Source: Carnimonas nigrificans ATCC BAA-78
Lineage (GTDB): Bacteria > Pseudomonadota > Gammaproteobacteria > Pseudomonadales > Halomonadaceae
DNA: 64,000 nt
Reading direction: 5' to 3'
Assembly (NCBI RefSeq): GCF_000526695.1
Contig: NZ_JAGO01000011.1
Coordinates: forward strand, 62,001 to 126,000
Shown here: positions 57,138 through 64,000 of the stretch, one piece after another
How positions within the stretch are numbered: the first letter of the stretch is position 1
Layout: each line of letters opens with the position of its first letter
Program-made: the position numbers and the translations under genes
Notes under the pieces: generated by a model
Databases searched by the model: none
What the model saw: the letters and a program-made list of their open reading frames with translations, nothing else
Told to the model about the DNA's origin: nothing

Positions 57138-58556
57138 TTATCGACCGATCTGGCGCAGCGGTTTGCCGGCCATCAGGTTGCGTTCGATGTGCTCAAGCGA
57201 TACGCCTTTTGTCTCGGGAACGAAGGCCCAGGTGAAGACAATGTAGAGCAGGTTGCAGACGCACATGATGCTGAAGGTTACCGGACCGCCGAGGTTGTTG
57301 AGCATCAGCAGGAAGAACGCTCCCAGTGCCATGTTCGACGCCCAGTTGGCGAAGGTTGAGCAGCTGATGCCGAAATCACGCCCTGCCAGCGGTTGAATCT
57401 CGGAACAGAGGGTCCAGATCAGCGGGCCTGCCGACATGGCAAAACCTGCCACAAAGACCAGCAACGCGATGAGTGCAGTAAATTGCAGGAAGGAGGTGCT
57501 GGCACCAATGCCCATAATGGCGGCGACTACGGCAAGGCCCCCTGCCATGACCGCAAAACCAATGTAGAGCATGGGCTTGCGGCCAAGACGGTCAACAAAG
57601 CCAATGGCAATCATGGTGGCGAGCACGTTGACCAGGCCGACCAGCACGGTACTCCAGAGCTGGGCTTCGCTGCCAAAGCCGGTCTGCTCGAAGATGCGCG
57701 GTGCGAAATACATCATCGCATTCATGCCGGTAAACTGCTGTACCAGCTGTAGCCCGATCCCGAGTGCAACGGAGCGTCGGAAGTTGCGGTTGCGAGCGAG
57801 CAGTTTCCAGCCACTGGTGTGATCATCGCTATTTACCGCAGCGGTGATCTCATTCATCTCTTTTTCCACTTCTGCACGCGAGGCGCGAAGCTTGCCCAAC
57901 ACTTCCTTGGCTTCATCGAAGCGGTCACGGGAAGCCAGCCAGCGAGGGCTATTAGGGACCAGTAGCACGCCAATGAACAGAACGGCAGAGGGCACGCACA
58001 ATATGCCAAACATGCCGCGCCAGCTATGGATATAGCTGAAAGCAAGCCCTGAGACGAAGGCCGCCAGGATGCCCACGGTAACCATTAGCTGGTAGAACGA
58101 GATCATGGTGCCGCGGATACGCTCAGGCGCAATTTCCGAGAGATAGAGCGGTGCGGTGAAGGAAGCAACGCCTACCGCCAGCCCCAGAAATATGCGTCCA
58201 ACAATAATGACCTCTACGCTGGGGGCCATGGCAACCACCAGGGCGCCGATAAAGAAGAGAACACTCGACAGCAGCAGTGCGTTCTTGCGCCCCAGACGGT
58301 TGGATACCCAGCCTGCGGCCAGCGCGCCTACTGCTGCACCGCCCATCATGGAGCTGACGATCCAGCCCTCCGTAAGCGTGCTGACGTGGAACTCTTCCTT
58401 GATGAGCCCTAATGCGCCCGATATAACACCAATGTCGAGGCCAAACATCAGCCCGGCCAGAGCCGCCAGCGATGCACTTAGCCATACCAATGGAACAATA
58501 TCGGCGCTGGATGAGGACGACGACGATGAAGTGCCGTCCAATGGGGTATTTGCCAT
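57138..58556 (-). CDS. MFS sugar:proton symporter (GalP/XylE/AraE type)
   Basis: 472-aa major-facilitator sugar porter with 12 helices. GLMFGLDIGVISGALG near TM1, the GRKNALL/RLGRKP repeats, RWLASRDRFDEA (PESPR-like) and the PETKGVSLEHIE ending are all family signatures. The N-terminus has an unusual run of eight serines (residues about 10-17). GGAG is 7 nt upstream. The neighbouring hexR, zwf and glk suggest it carries glucose or a related hexose (inference). A dyad upstream may be its operator. Confidence 0.9.
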   Translation of the reverse strand: MANTPLDGTSSSSSSSSADIVPLVWLSASLAALAGLMFGLDIGVISGALGLIKEEFHVSTLTEGWIVSSMMGGAAVGALAAGWVSNRLGRKNALLLSSVLFFIGALVVAMAPSVEVIIVGRIFLGLAVGVASFTAPLYLSEIAPERIRGTMISFYQLMVTVGILAAFVSGLAFSYIHSWRGMFGILCVPSAVLFIGVLLVPNSPRWLASRDRFDEAKEVLGKLRASRAEVEKEMNEITAAVNSDDHTSGWKLLARNRNFRRSVALGIGLQLVQQFTGMNAMMYFAPRIFEQTGFGSEAQLWSTVLVGLVNVLATMIAIGFVDRLGRKPMLYIGFAVMAGGLAVVAAIMGIGASTSFLQFTALIALLVFVAGFAMSAGPLIWTLCSEIQPLAGRDFGISCSTFANWASNMALGAFFLLMLNNLGGPVTFSIMCVCNLLYIVFTWAFVPETKGVSLEHIERNLMAGKPLRQIGR

Positions 58557-58599
58557 TGTTTTTCTCCAGAGAACTTGCCGTAAGTGCTATTAGCTTGCA

Positions 58600-58617
58600 C
58601 CTAACTTATTCGTTAGG
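58600..58617. promoter_or_regulatory. Operator-like dyad upstream of the sugar porter
   Basis: CCTAAC, 6 nt, GTTAGG: perfect 6-bp arms, about 45 bp upstream of the porter start, between hexR and the porter. It does not match the HexR motif, so another regulator is implied. Confidence 0.4.
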
Positions 58618-58690
58618 GAATTGTTAACGCACTGTTTTGAAGACAAATTCGACCAAAGTAGAGCCTATCTTTCCTGTCACTGCCCGGGAA

Positions 58691-59554
58691 TTATAGCGAC
58701 TCGCCGCGCGCATATTTTGTCGGCTTCAGGCTATCCTTGATTTTCTTGAGATGAGGCAGGAAATCCTCGCCGCGGCGCAACGTTACTCCTGTTGCCAGCA
58801 CGTCGATAAGCGCAAGATGTACGATGCGTGAAGTCATCGGCATGTAGAGTTCGGTATCTTCCGGCGACTCAACACCCAGCACGGCGCTGCACTGGGCAGC
58901 CAGTGGCGAATCATCCTCGGTAATACCGATCACCACGGCACCGTTTTCGCGCGCGCTGGCGGCAATTTCCACCAGTTCTCGTGTGCGGCCCGTATGCGAA
59001 ATGACTACCACCACGTCTCCCGTGGTCATCGCGGCGGCAGCCATGCGCTGGATCAACACGTCTTCGTAGGCGACCACCGGCATGTTGAAGCGGAAGAACT
59101 TGTGTTGGGCATCGACGATAACGGGGGCAGAAGCGCCCAGCCCGAAGAAGAACAGTTGCCGCGCCTGAGAGATATGATCGACCACGCGCTCGATCAATTC
59201 AGGGGATAGCTGCCGACTGAATGTATCCAGTGCAGCGATGGTTGCGCCGAATATCTTGCCGGTATATGCCTTGGCATCATCATCGCTCTCCACCGAGCGG
59301 GTGACGTAGGGCGTGCCTCCGGCGAGGCTTTGGGCCAGTTTGATCTTGAAGTCGGGGTATCCCTTGGCATCGAAGTTACGGCAAAAGCGATTGACCGTCG
59401 GCTCACTGACACCGGCGGATTGCGCCAGTGTAGCGATACTCATGCCTGTCGCTGATGCGGGATCTTTGAGAATGACTTCAGCTACCTTGCGCTCTGATCG
59501 GTTAAGATCGGTCAAGCGTTCACGGAGCTTGCTTAATAAATCGTGTGCCACCAT
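58691..59554 (-). CDS. hexR: HexR-type transcriptional regulator (RpiR family)
   Basis: 287 aa. N-terminal HTH domain (about 1-77; [21 protein letters not shown]) and a SIS domain (about 125-250; [19 protein letters not shown] and [14 protein letters not shown]). HexR represses zwf and Entner-Doudoroff genes until 2-keto-3-deoxy-6-phosphogluconate binds. Divergent from zwf, the classic arrangement. Confidence 0.92.
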   Translation of the reverse strand: MVAHDLLSKLRERLTDLNRSERKVAEVILKDPASATGMSIATLAQSAGVSEPTVNRFCRNFDAKGYPDFKIKLAQSLAGGTPYVTRSVESDDDAKAYTGKIFGATIAALDTFSRQLSPELIERVVDHISQARQLFFFGLGASAPVIVDAQHKFFRFNMPVVAYEDVLIQRMAAAAMTTGDVVVVISHTGRTRELVEIAASARENGAVVIGITEDDSPLAAQCSAVLGVESPEDTELYMPMTSRIVHLALIDVLATGVTLRRGEDFLPHLKKIKDSLKPTKYARGESL

Positions 59555-59760
59555 GTGGGTTGTCGTTCCGCTTTATCTGTTTACAAGATGGAAATATCAC
59601 TGCTTTACCATCGCTCTCACGCCACAGTATAGAGGGTTGAGCAGCACAGGGGCAGCAAGTCGTAGGGGATACGCTATCTGGTGGCGGCTGCGGATGCGAT
59701 GTCAGTTTGCCCAAAACGGTGTGATATTCTTGCCCGAGGTCGAAGGACAATTCGCAAATG

Positions 59761-59773
59761 TTGTAAATTTACG
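59761..59773. promoter_or_regulatory. Possible HexR operator in the hexR-zwf gap
   Basis: TTGTAAATTTACG, one base short of the dyad TGTAAATTTACA, lies about 75 bp upstream of zwf. Described HexR sites are TGTAnT-type or TTGT..ACAA dyads, so this is a reasonable but unproved candidate. Confidence 0.35.
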
Positions 59774-59849
59774 TTTGTTGGAGTTGTTTACATGCGTTGC
59801 GATGATTAATGTTGTCGCTTACTACCCGTATTCATAAGGAGAGCCCGCA

Positions 59850-61325
59850 ATGGCAGTAGAACAGACGCCGGCGGTGGATGTCGCTTTATTCGGTGCACTT
59901 GGTGATCTGGCCGTGCGCAAGCTCTATGCCGCAATGTACTTTCTTGAGCATGGCGGTCTGCTTGCGGACAACACACGCATTCTGGGCCTGGCGCGTCATG
60001 AACATGACGCTGCCAGCTTTACGCAACTTGTCAGCGATGCCCTGCACAAGCATGTTGACAAGAAGTCACTCGATGACACGGTGCTTGAGCGCTTTCTGGC
60101 GCGCCTCGACTATCTGAAACTCGATTTCTCGGATACCAAGGGCTACACCGCCATCACCAAGTGGAACAAGGATAGTGGCTCACCCTTGATGGTGTATCTG
60201 TCGGTGCCTGCCAGCATCTTCGGGGTTATTTGCGAGAATCTCGACAAGAGCAAGGCGCTCAATGAGGAGAGCCGCGTTATTGTTGAGAAGCCGATCGGCT
60301 ACGATCTTGAGACCTCCATTGAGACCAACGATGCCATCGGCAAGGTATTTGCTGAAAACCAGATCTATCGCATCGACCATTATCTTGGCAAGGAAACCGT
60401 ACAGAACCTGCTGGCGCTGCGTTTTGCCAACCCGCTGTTCGGCAACCAATGGAGCCAGGCCAATATCTCTCACGTTGAGATCACCGTGGCGGAAACGGTC
60501 GGCGTAGAGGGGCGCTGGGGCTATTACGATCAGGCGGGGCAGGTGCGCGATATGCTCCAGAACCACCTGATGCAGCTTCTGTGCATGATCGCCATGGAGC
60601 CGCCCACCAGTCTGGATGCCGACAGTATTCGTAACGAAAAGGTCAAGGTGCTGAAAGCGCTCCGTCCCATCGAAGGCGAGCGTCTGGCGACCGACGTGGT
60701 ACGCGGTCAGTACACTGAAGGTACGTCCGGTGGCAAGCAGGTGCCCGGCTATCTCGATGAAGAGGGCGCCAATGTCAATTCGCACACTGAAACCTTTGTT
60801 GCCCTGAAGGCAGAAGTAGCCAATTGGCGCTGGGCGGGCGTGCCGTTCTATCTGCGTACCGGCAAGCGCATGTCAGAGCGTCTGGCGCAGATTGTCATTC
60901 ACTTCCGCCAGCAGCCTCACTACATCTTTGACCCCGATCAGCGTGGCCTTGCGACCAACAAGCTGGTTATCCGCTTGCAGCCTGATGAAGGCATCAATCT
61001 GCAAATCCTGACCAAGGATTCCGGCCTTGATAAAGGCATGCGTTTGCGCCCTGGGCCGCTTGATCTCGACTTCCACAAGGCATTCCCGACCGAACGTATC
61101 CCCGATGCTTACGAGCGCTTGATTCTCGAAGTGATGAAGGGACGTCAGTACCTGTTTGTGCGCCGCGATGAAGTGGAATGGTCATGGCGCTGGGTAGACA
61201 AGCTGATCGACGGCTGGACCTCGCGTGGTGTGCCGCCGCAGCGTTACCCGGCAGGAAGCTGGGGGCCGGTCTCTTCTATCGCCATGATTACCCGCGATGG
61301 TTACTCCTGGTACGAAGAGTATTAA
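59850..61325 (+). CDS. zwf: Glucose-6-phosphate 1-dehydrogenase
   Basis: NAD(P)-linked oxidation of glucose-6-phosphate to 6-phosphogluconolactone; 491 aa, full length. N-terminal nucleotide-binding loop [15 protein letters not shown], the active-site [19 protein letters not shown] (the HYLGK core) and [17 protein letters not shown] 7 nt upstream of the ATG. No pgl, edd or eda follows here, so later steps are encoded elsewhere. Confidence 0.97.
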   Translation: MAVEQTPAVDVALFGALGDLAVRKLYAAMYFLEHGGLLADNTRILGLARHEHDAASFTQLVSDALHKHVDKKSLDDTVLERFLARLDYLKLDFSDTKGYTAITKWNKDSGSPLMVYLSVPASIFGVICENLDKSKALNEESRVIVEKPIGYDLETSIETNDAIGKVFAENQIYRIDHYLGKETVQNLLALRFANPLFGNQWSQANISHVEITVAETVGVEGRWGYYDQAGQVRDMLQNHLMQLLCMIAMEPPTSLDADSIRNEKVKVLKALRPIEGERLATDVVRGQYTEGTSGGKQVPGYLDEEGANVNSHTETFVALKAEVANWRWAGVPFYLRTGKRMSERLAQIVIHFRQQPHYIFDPDQRGLATNKLVIRLQPDEGINLQILTKDSGLDKGMRLRPGPLDLDFHKAFPTERIPDAYERLILEVMKGRQYLFVRRDEVEWSWRWVDKLIDGWTSRGVPPQRYPAGSWGPVSSIAMITRDGYSWYEEY

Positions 61326-61373
61326 ACACCCCTGAAAGATCAGCCGACCAAGCGGGAATGGTCAGCATCACAG

Positions 61374-61405
61374 TAGCCTCGGCCTGTCTGGTCGGGGCTA
61401 TTTTT
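61374..61405 (+). terminator. Rho-independent terminator of zwf
   Basis: AGCCTCGGCC pairs with GGTCGGGGCT (10 bp with two G-U pairs) around a 5-nt loop, followed by ATTTTTATA. Confidence 0.88.
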
Positions 61406-61527
61406 ATAAGAAATGTGCGCTATCGCGGGGGTATCTTGCTGTCGAATGTCGTTATAAAACGCACATGAGAGAAGCGGCGCTACCTGTGGCATATGGTCGC
61501 AATTAGCAAAAAAAGCGCAAAGTAGGA

Positions 61528-61556
61528 TTGTTACTACACAATTCTCTGGCTACAAT
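61528..61556 (+). promoter_or_regulatory. Sigma-70 promoter within the zwf-AKR gap
   Basis: TTGTTA, 17 nt, TACAAT, preceded by an A-rich run like an UP element. It lies after the zwf terminator and reads only toward the two hairpins, not toward a protein gene. Confidence 0.5.
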
Positions 61557-61562
61557 TTTCTA

Positions 61563-61668
61563 CATCAACTCCTTGCGCCGCATCGTGCATGGCACGAAGT
61601 GGTCAAAGTCTCTCTCGACAGCCTCGGCTGTTTTTCTATACCCGCCTCCCTGAGGCGGGTTTTTTTTG
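61563..61668 (+). ncRNA. Candidate small RNA downstream of zwf
   Basis: A predicted transcript of about 75-105 nt starts near 61563, after the promoter above. It contains hairpin CGTGC/GCACG (61584-61596 region), then ACAGC/GCTGT with TTTTT (61618-61635), and ends at a strong terminator CCCGCCTC/GAGGCGGG with eight Ts (61641-61668). No match to 6S, tmRNA, 4.5S, RNase P, CrcZ or RsmY/Z could be seen by eye. Evidence is promoter, structure and terminator only. Confidence 0.4.
61641..61668 (+). terminator. Strong rho-independent terminator of the candidate small RNA
   Basis: CCCGCCTC pairs with GAGGCGGG around a 3-nt loop and is followed by eight Ts. It is not next to the end of any protein gene on its strand. 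Confidence 0.9.
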
Positions 61669-61804
61669 TTTTATTTACATGTTTTTACAGCGCTGGCGGG
61701 AAAATGCTCTGCAAAAATAACCTGCATCAAGCGGTTATGGGCGAGCTGCGCATGGTTAGCCCGCCCAAAATGTTGGCCTACCCCAAACGATGGTTTGCCG
61801 GAAG

Positions 61805-62701
61805 TTACAGCACGCGATGAGCGCGGGCTGATTCAAGCAATGCAAACCACGCAGTACGCTCCAGCGTAAATGACTTGGCTGAATCCTCCAGCAGCGCTTG
61901 AATTCTTGCGGCTTTCAACGAGCCAATAATCGCTGTTGGCTTGCCGGGAATCCGGGTCAGCCACGCAAGTGCGATACCGGCAGGCGACAAGCCGTGCTCT
62001 TCCGCCAGCTGGCAGAGCATCTCTTTGACAAGCGCACCTTCAAATAGCCGACCACCGAACAGCGGCGAATAGGCAACTGTCTGTAGCTGATCCTGACAGG
62101 AGGCGTCCCAACGCCCGTCGAACAGTGCCGCACTGCGTGCGATGGACAGCTCGAACTGGTTGAGCATCAGGGGAGTGGAGAGTACCGCCTGTAAACGGCG
62201 CCATTGCGCTGGCAGATGATTGGAGACACCAATGGCTCCCACCTTGCCTGCCTGCATGGCGTCTTCCAGCGCCCGAGCGGTAGCTTCGGGGTCAAGCAAT
62301 GGATCGGGGCGGTGCAGCAGCAGATGGTCAAGCCGCTCGACCCCAAGACGCTTGAGCGAATCGTCAATGCTTTGAGTCAGGTAGTCAGGGGAGCTGTTGT
62401 AATGCTTGACGGCGAAGGGGGAGGTATCGAGGGTAGCGGGAATAATCGACGTTTTGGCAATAATCCCCACCTTGTCTTTCAGCGCCGGGCGTAGAGCCAA
62501 CGCCTCACCAAAACGCGCCTCGGCATCTCCCATGCGGGAACCATCGCCGTACATGTCTGCATGGTCGAACCAGTGCAGTCCTTCATCGACACGCTGCTCG
62601 ATCCAGTCAGCCAGGGTAGAAGGGGTATCCAGCTCCGGTCGCTGGTGAAGGTTACGCATTCCGAGGATAAATGGACTGTCGATTGCCCTGGGTTCAGCCA
62701 C
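61805..62701 (-). CDS. Aldo/keto reductase family oxidoreductase (YdhF-like)
   Basis: 298-aa NADPH-type aldo/keto reductase. The catalytic Asp and Tyr appear in GLHWFDHADMYGDGSRMGDAE, the catalytic Lys in KVGIIAKTS and the His in LDHLLLHRPDPLLDPE. The late IPGKPTAIIGSLKAARI binds cofactor. GTG start with AAAGGA 8 nt upstream. It is 78 bp from the mutarotase gene, in the same direction, and substrates are unknown. Confidence 0.88.
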   Translation of the reverse strand: MAEPRAIDSPFILGMRNLHQRPELDTPSTLADWIEQRVDEGLHWFDHADMYGDGSRMGDAEARFGEALALRPALKDKVGIIAKTSIIPATLDTSPFAVKHYNSSPDYLTQSIDDSLKRLGVERLDHLLLHRPDPLLDPEATARALEDAMQAGKVGAIGVSNHLPAQWRRLQAVLSTPLMLNQFELSIARSAALFDGRWDASCQDQLQTVAYSPLFGGRLFEGALVKEMLCQLAEEHGLSPAGIALAWLTRIPGKPTAIIGSLKAARIQALLEDSAKSFTLERTAWFALLESARAHRVL

Positions 62702-62779
62702 GCGAAAGATCCTTTATGGAGAAGTCGAAGATCGCACGGGGCGAGCGTTGTCGCCCCGCGTCATAGAATAACAGGGCGT

Positions 62780-63670
62780 TTAGTCGAGAGTAATCTGCTG
62801 GGCCAGCAAATGTTGGCTGCCTGGTGCCAGCCAGATGGGATCGAGCTGGGTACACGCGGCTTCAACGCATAGAAAGCCGTAAAGATGGTCGGCAGGGATA
62901 TCGTTGGGACGCTTGTCGCCGGGGTGCCAGATCACGCTCGAATCGCTGCCTTCTTTGGCAATACGCAGACGATGATCTCCCTCGGCACGGGTATCAACCA
63001 GCGTCAGGGCACGATTGGAGTGATACATGCGGTCAAGCGCTCCTCTGACGGCCAGTTCACCCTGTTGCTCGGATTCGCGAAAACCATTCATTTTATCAAT
63101 GAAAGTGGCCCCTGCCAGCCCTTCAACCCGGCTGGAGTGAGTATTGGAGACGGCAAAGTAACTGTGCAGGGCCTGGGTGAAACGTACCGGTGTATCGCCG
63201 GTATGCTCGGTAATCAGCTCTACACGCAGACGCTGGTGGTTGGCCTTGATAACGACACGCGGGGAAAGTTGCTCATCCAGCGGTTGCAGCGGTGACAAGT
63301 GCAGCTCGATACCGTCGTTCTCTTCCTCACTCGCATCCAGACGCCATTCGGCGATACGCGCATAGCCATGCTGCGGGCCTTGACCATCTTCGCGATCGGC
63401 AAACCATGGCCAGCTCAGCGGAATGCCGCCGCGAATGGCCTGAGGCGCTTCGTAGGGCGTTGCGGTTAGCCACAGCCATGGTGACTGGCCGCGCGGGGCA
63501 AAGTGAAGCACTTGCGCTCCCTGTAGCGATACCGCAAGCGATCCCCATTGCTCATGAATGACCACAACCTTGCGACCATGCCAGTCAACCTCACGCTGCC
63601 CATCGGTCGCGGCTACCATCTCGGCAAGATCTGCCGGGATGGACCTGCTCAGTACATTGGATGCACTCAC
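62780..63670 (-). CDS. yeaD: D-hexose-6-phosphate mutarotase (YeaD-like)
   Basis: Aldose-1-epimerase-fold protein, 296 aa, interconverting anomers of glucose-6-phosphate before Zwf. HFAPRGQSPWLWLT, GGIPLSWPWF and the late FLCVEAACTQLDPI match YeaD rather than GalM. GTG start with AGGAGG 7 nt upstream; the GTGA overlaps the glk stop, so the two are co-translated. The position beside glk and zwf fits the role. Confidence 0.9.
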   Translation of the reverse strand: MSASNVLSRSIPADLAEMVAATDGQREVDWHGRKVVVIHEQWGSLAVSLQGAQVLHFAPRGQSPWLWLTATPYEAPQAIRGGIPLSWPWFADREDGQGPQHGYARIAEWRLDASEEENDGIELHLSPLQPLDEQLSPRVVIKANHQRLRVELITEHTGDTPVRFTQALHSYFAVSNTHSSRVEGLAGATFIDKMNGFRESEQQGELAVRGALDRMYHSNRALTLVDTRAEGDHRLRIAKEGSDSSVIWHPGDKRPNDIPADHLYGFLCVEAACTQLDPIWLAPGSQHLLAQQITLD

Positions 63671-64000
63671 GTGGATACCTCCTCGTTATATAACGCTTCA
63701 GCGGCCCCGAGCAGCCCCGTCCATTTGGCAGTGACCACCCAGGTAGCGATTCCGGCAGTGTATCCACCCATGCGCCCCTTGTCGGCGAAAGCAATGCGGA
63801 AATCGCTGTCATCAAGAATGTCGAGCAGTCGCGGTAAAATGCCACCGACCAGATAGACTCCGCCGCGCGCGCCCAAAGTCAGTGCTACATCCCCCGTTGT
63901 ATGGCCGAGAATGCGGCAAAAACGCAGAACTGCGTTGAGCGCCAGTGGGTCGCCCTGTTTGGCGGCTTCGGTGACTTCAGGGGGAGTAGTGCAGGTAGGA
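63667..64000 (-). CDS. glk: Glucokinase, C-terminal part (cut by the window edge)
   Basis: About 110 residues of a bacterial glucokinase, reading out of the window. The visible part begins PPEVTEAAKQGD and includes LGARGGVYLVGGILPRLLDIL and FADKGRMGGYTAGIATWVVT, near those of E. coli Glk. The catalytic and ATP motifs lie beyond 64000. It phosphorylates imported glucose to glucose-6-phosphate, upstream of yeaD and zwf. Overlaps yeaD by 4 nt (GTGA). Confidence 0.9.
   Translation of the reverse strand, partial: PTCTTPPEVTEAAKQGDPLALNAVLRFCRILGHTTGDVALTLGARGGVYLVGGILPRLLDILDDSDFRIAFADKGRMGGYTAGIATWVVTAKWTGLLGAAEALYNEEVST

Larger units (their letters stand above)
61326..61804. other. zwf to AKR gap with two terminators and a possible small RNA
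   Basis: 479 bp with no credible protein gene. It holds the zwf terminator, then a separate promoter followed by two hairpins with T-runs. That suggests an independent short transcript, listed separately. Confidence 0.6.

Noticed and set aside
61599-61820. 73-aa plus-strand frame in the zwf-AKR gap
   Set aside because: It spans a strong terminator and its T-run and overlaps the end of the opposite AKR gene.

Overview
The window is chromosomal DNA of a gammaproteobacterium, most likely a member of the Halomonadaceae. This is inferred, not proven. The grounds are the synteny (tatABC-hisE-ubiB-ubiJ-ubiE, hslVU, argS with a SPOR gene, priA/rpmE, ponA/pil genes-aroKB-gltBD), a moderate GC content, and a 146-bp palindromic repeat of a kind I associate with halomonads. 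A mid-50s GC genome with hexose catabolism genes (HexR, Zwf, glucokinase, sugar porter) would suit a Zymobacter-like relative. I saw no rRNA, tRNA, CRISPR array, prophage or complete insertion sequence.

Layout. 1-6.4 kb: RstAB-type two-component system, MetR, 3-methyladenine glycosylase Tag, glyoxalase GloA and an FAD ubiquinone-type hydroxylase. 6.4-11.7 kb (minus): tatCBA, hisE, then a palindromic repeat where hisI often lies, then the ubiquinone genes ubiB-ubiJ-ubiE. 12-18.4 kb (minus): a DUF971 protein, a small ArfA ribosome-rescue gene hidden in an apparent gap, the HslUV protease, a fructosamine-kinase family protein, a SPOR protein and ArgS. 18.5-24.8 kb: PriA and divergent rpmE, a DUF481 outer-membrane protein, and penicillin-binding protein 1A. 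24.9-37.4 kb (plus): pilM-pilN-pilO/P fusion-pilQ-aroK-aroB, then a long structured leader and gltBD. 37.7-49.7 kb: PACE efflux protein with divergent LysR regulator, AGCS amino-acid symporter, oxaloacetate decarboxylase-like protein, YbdG-type MscS channel, ahpCF, ChaC, IlvE and a second DUF481 protein. 49.9-56.9 kb: MFS_3 exporter, DUF2076 protein, HAD phosphatase, small secreted protein, SulP transporter with DsbA-family partner, and an orphan glycosyltransferase. 57.1-64 kb: sugar porter, HexR, Zwf, a candidate small RNA, aldo/keto reductase, hexose-6-phosphate mutarotase and a truncated glucokinase. This last block forms one glucose-uptake and oxidation locus.

Most genes are conserved housekeeping genes. 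The points most worth a second look are: an unlisted 58-aa ArfA whose natural C-terminus ends in ALAA, the ending of the ssrA degradation tag; a PilO-PilP fusion in the pilus operon; a gltB leader with a possible loop-loop interaction and a sequestered ribosome-binding site, in the slot where a DamX/SPOR gene often sits; an orphan promoter-terminator unit after zwf; a repeat abutting the ubiB stop codon; and a terminator-like hairpin inside the start of the first DUF481 gene. No clearly new multi-gene system (defence, secretion or biosynthetic island) is visible.
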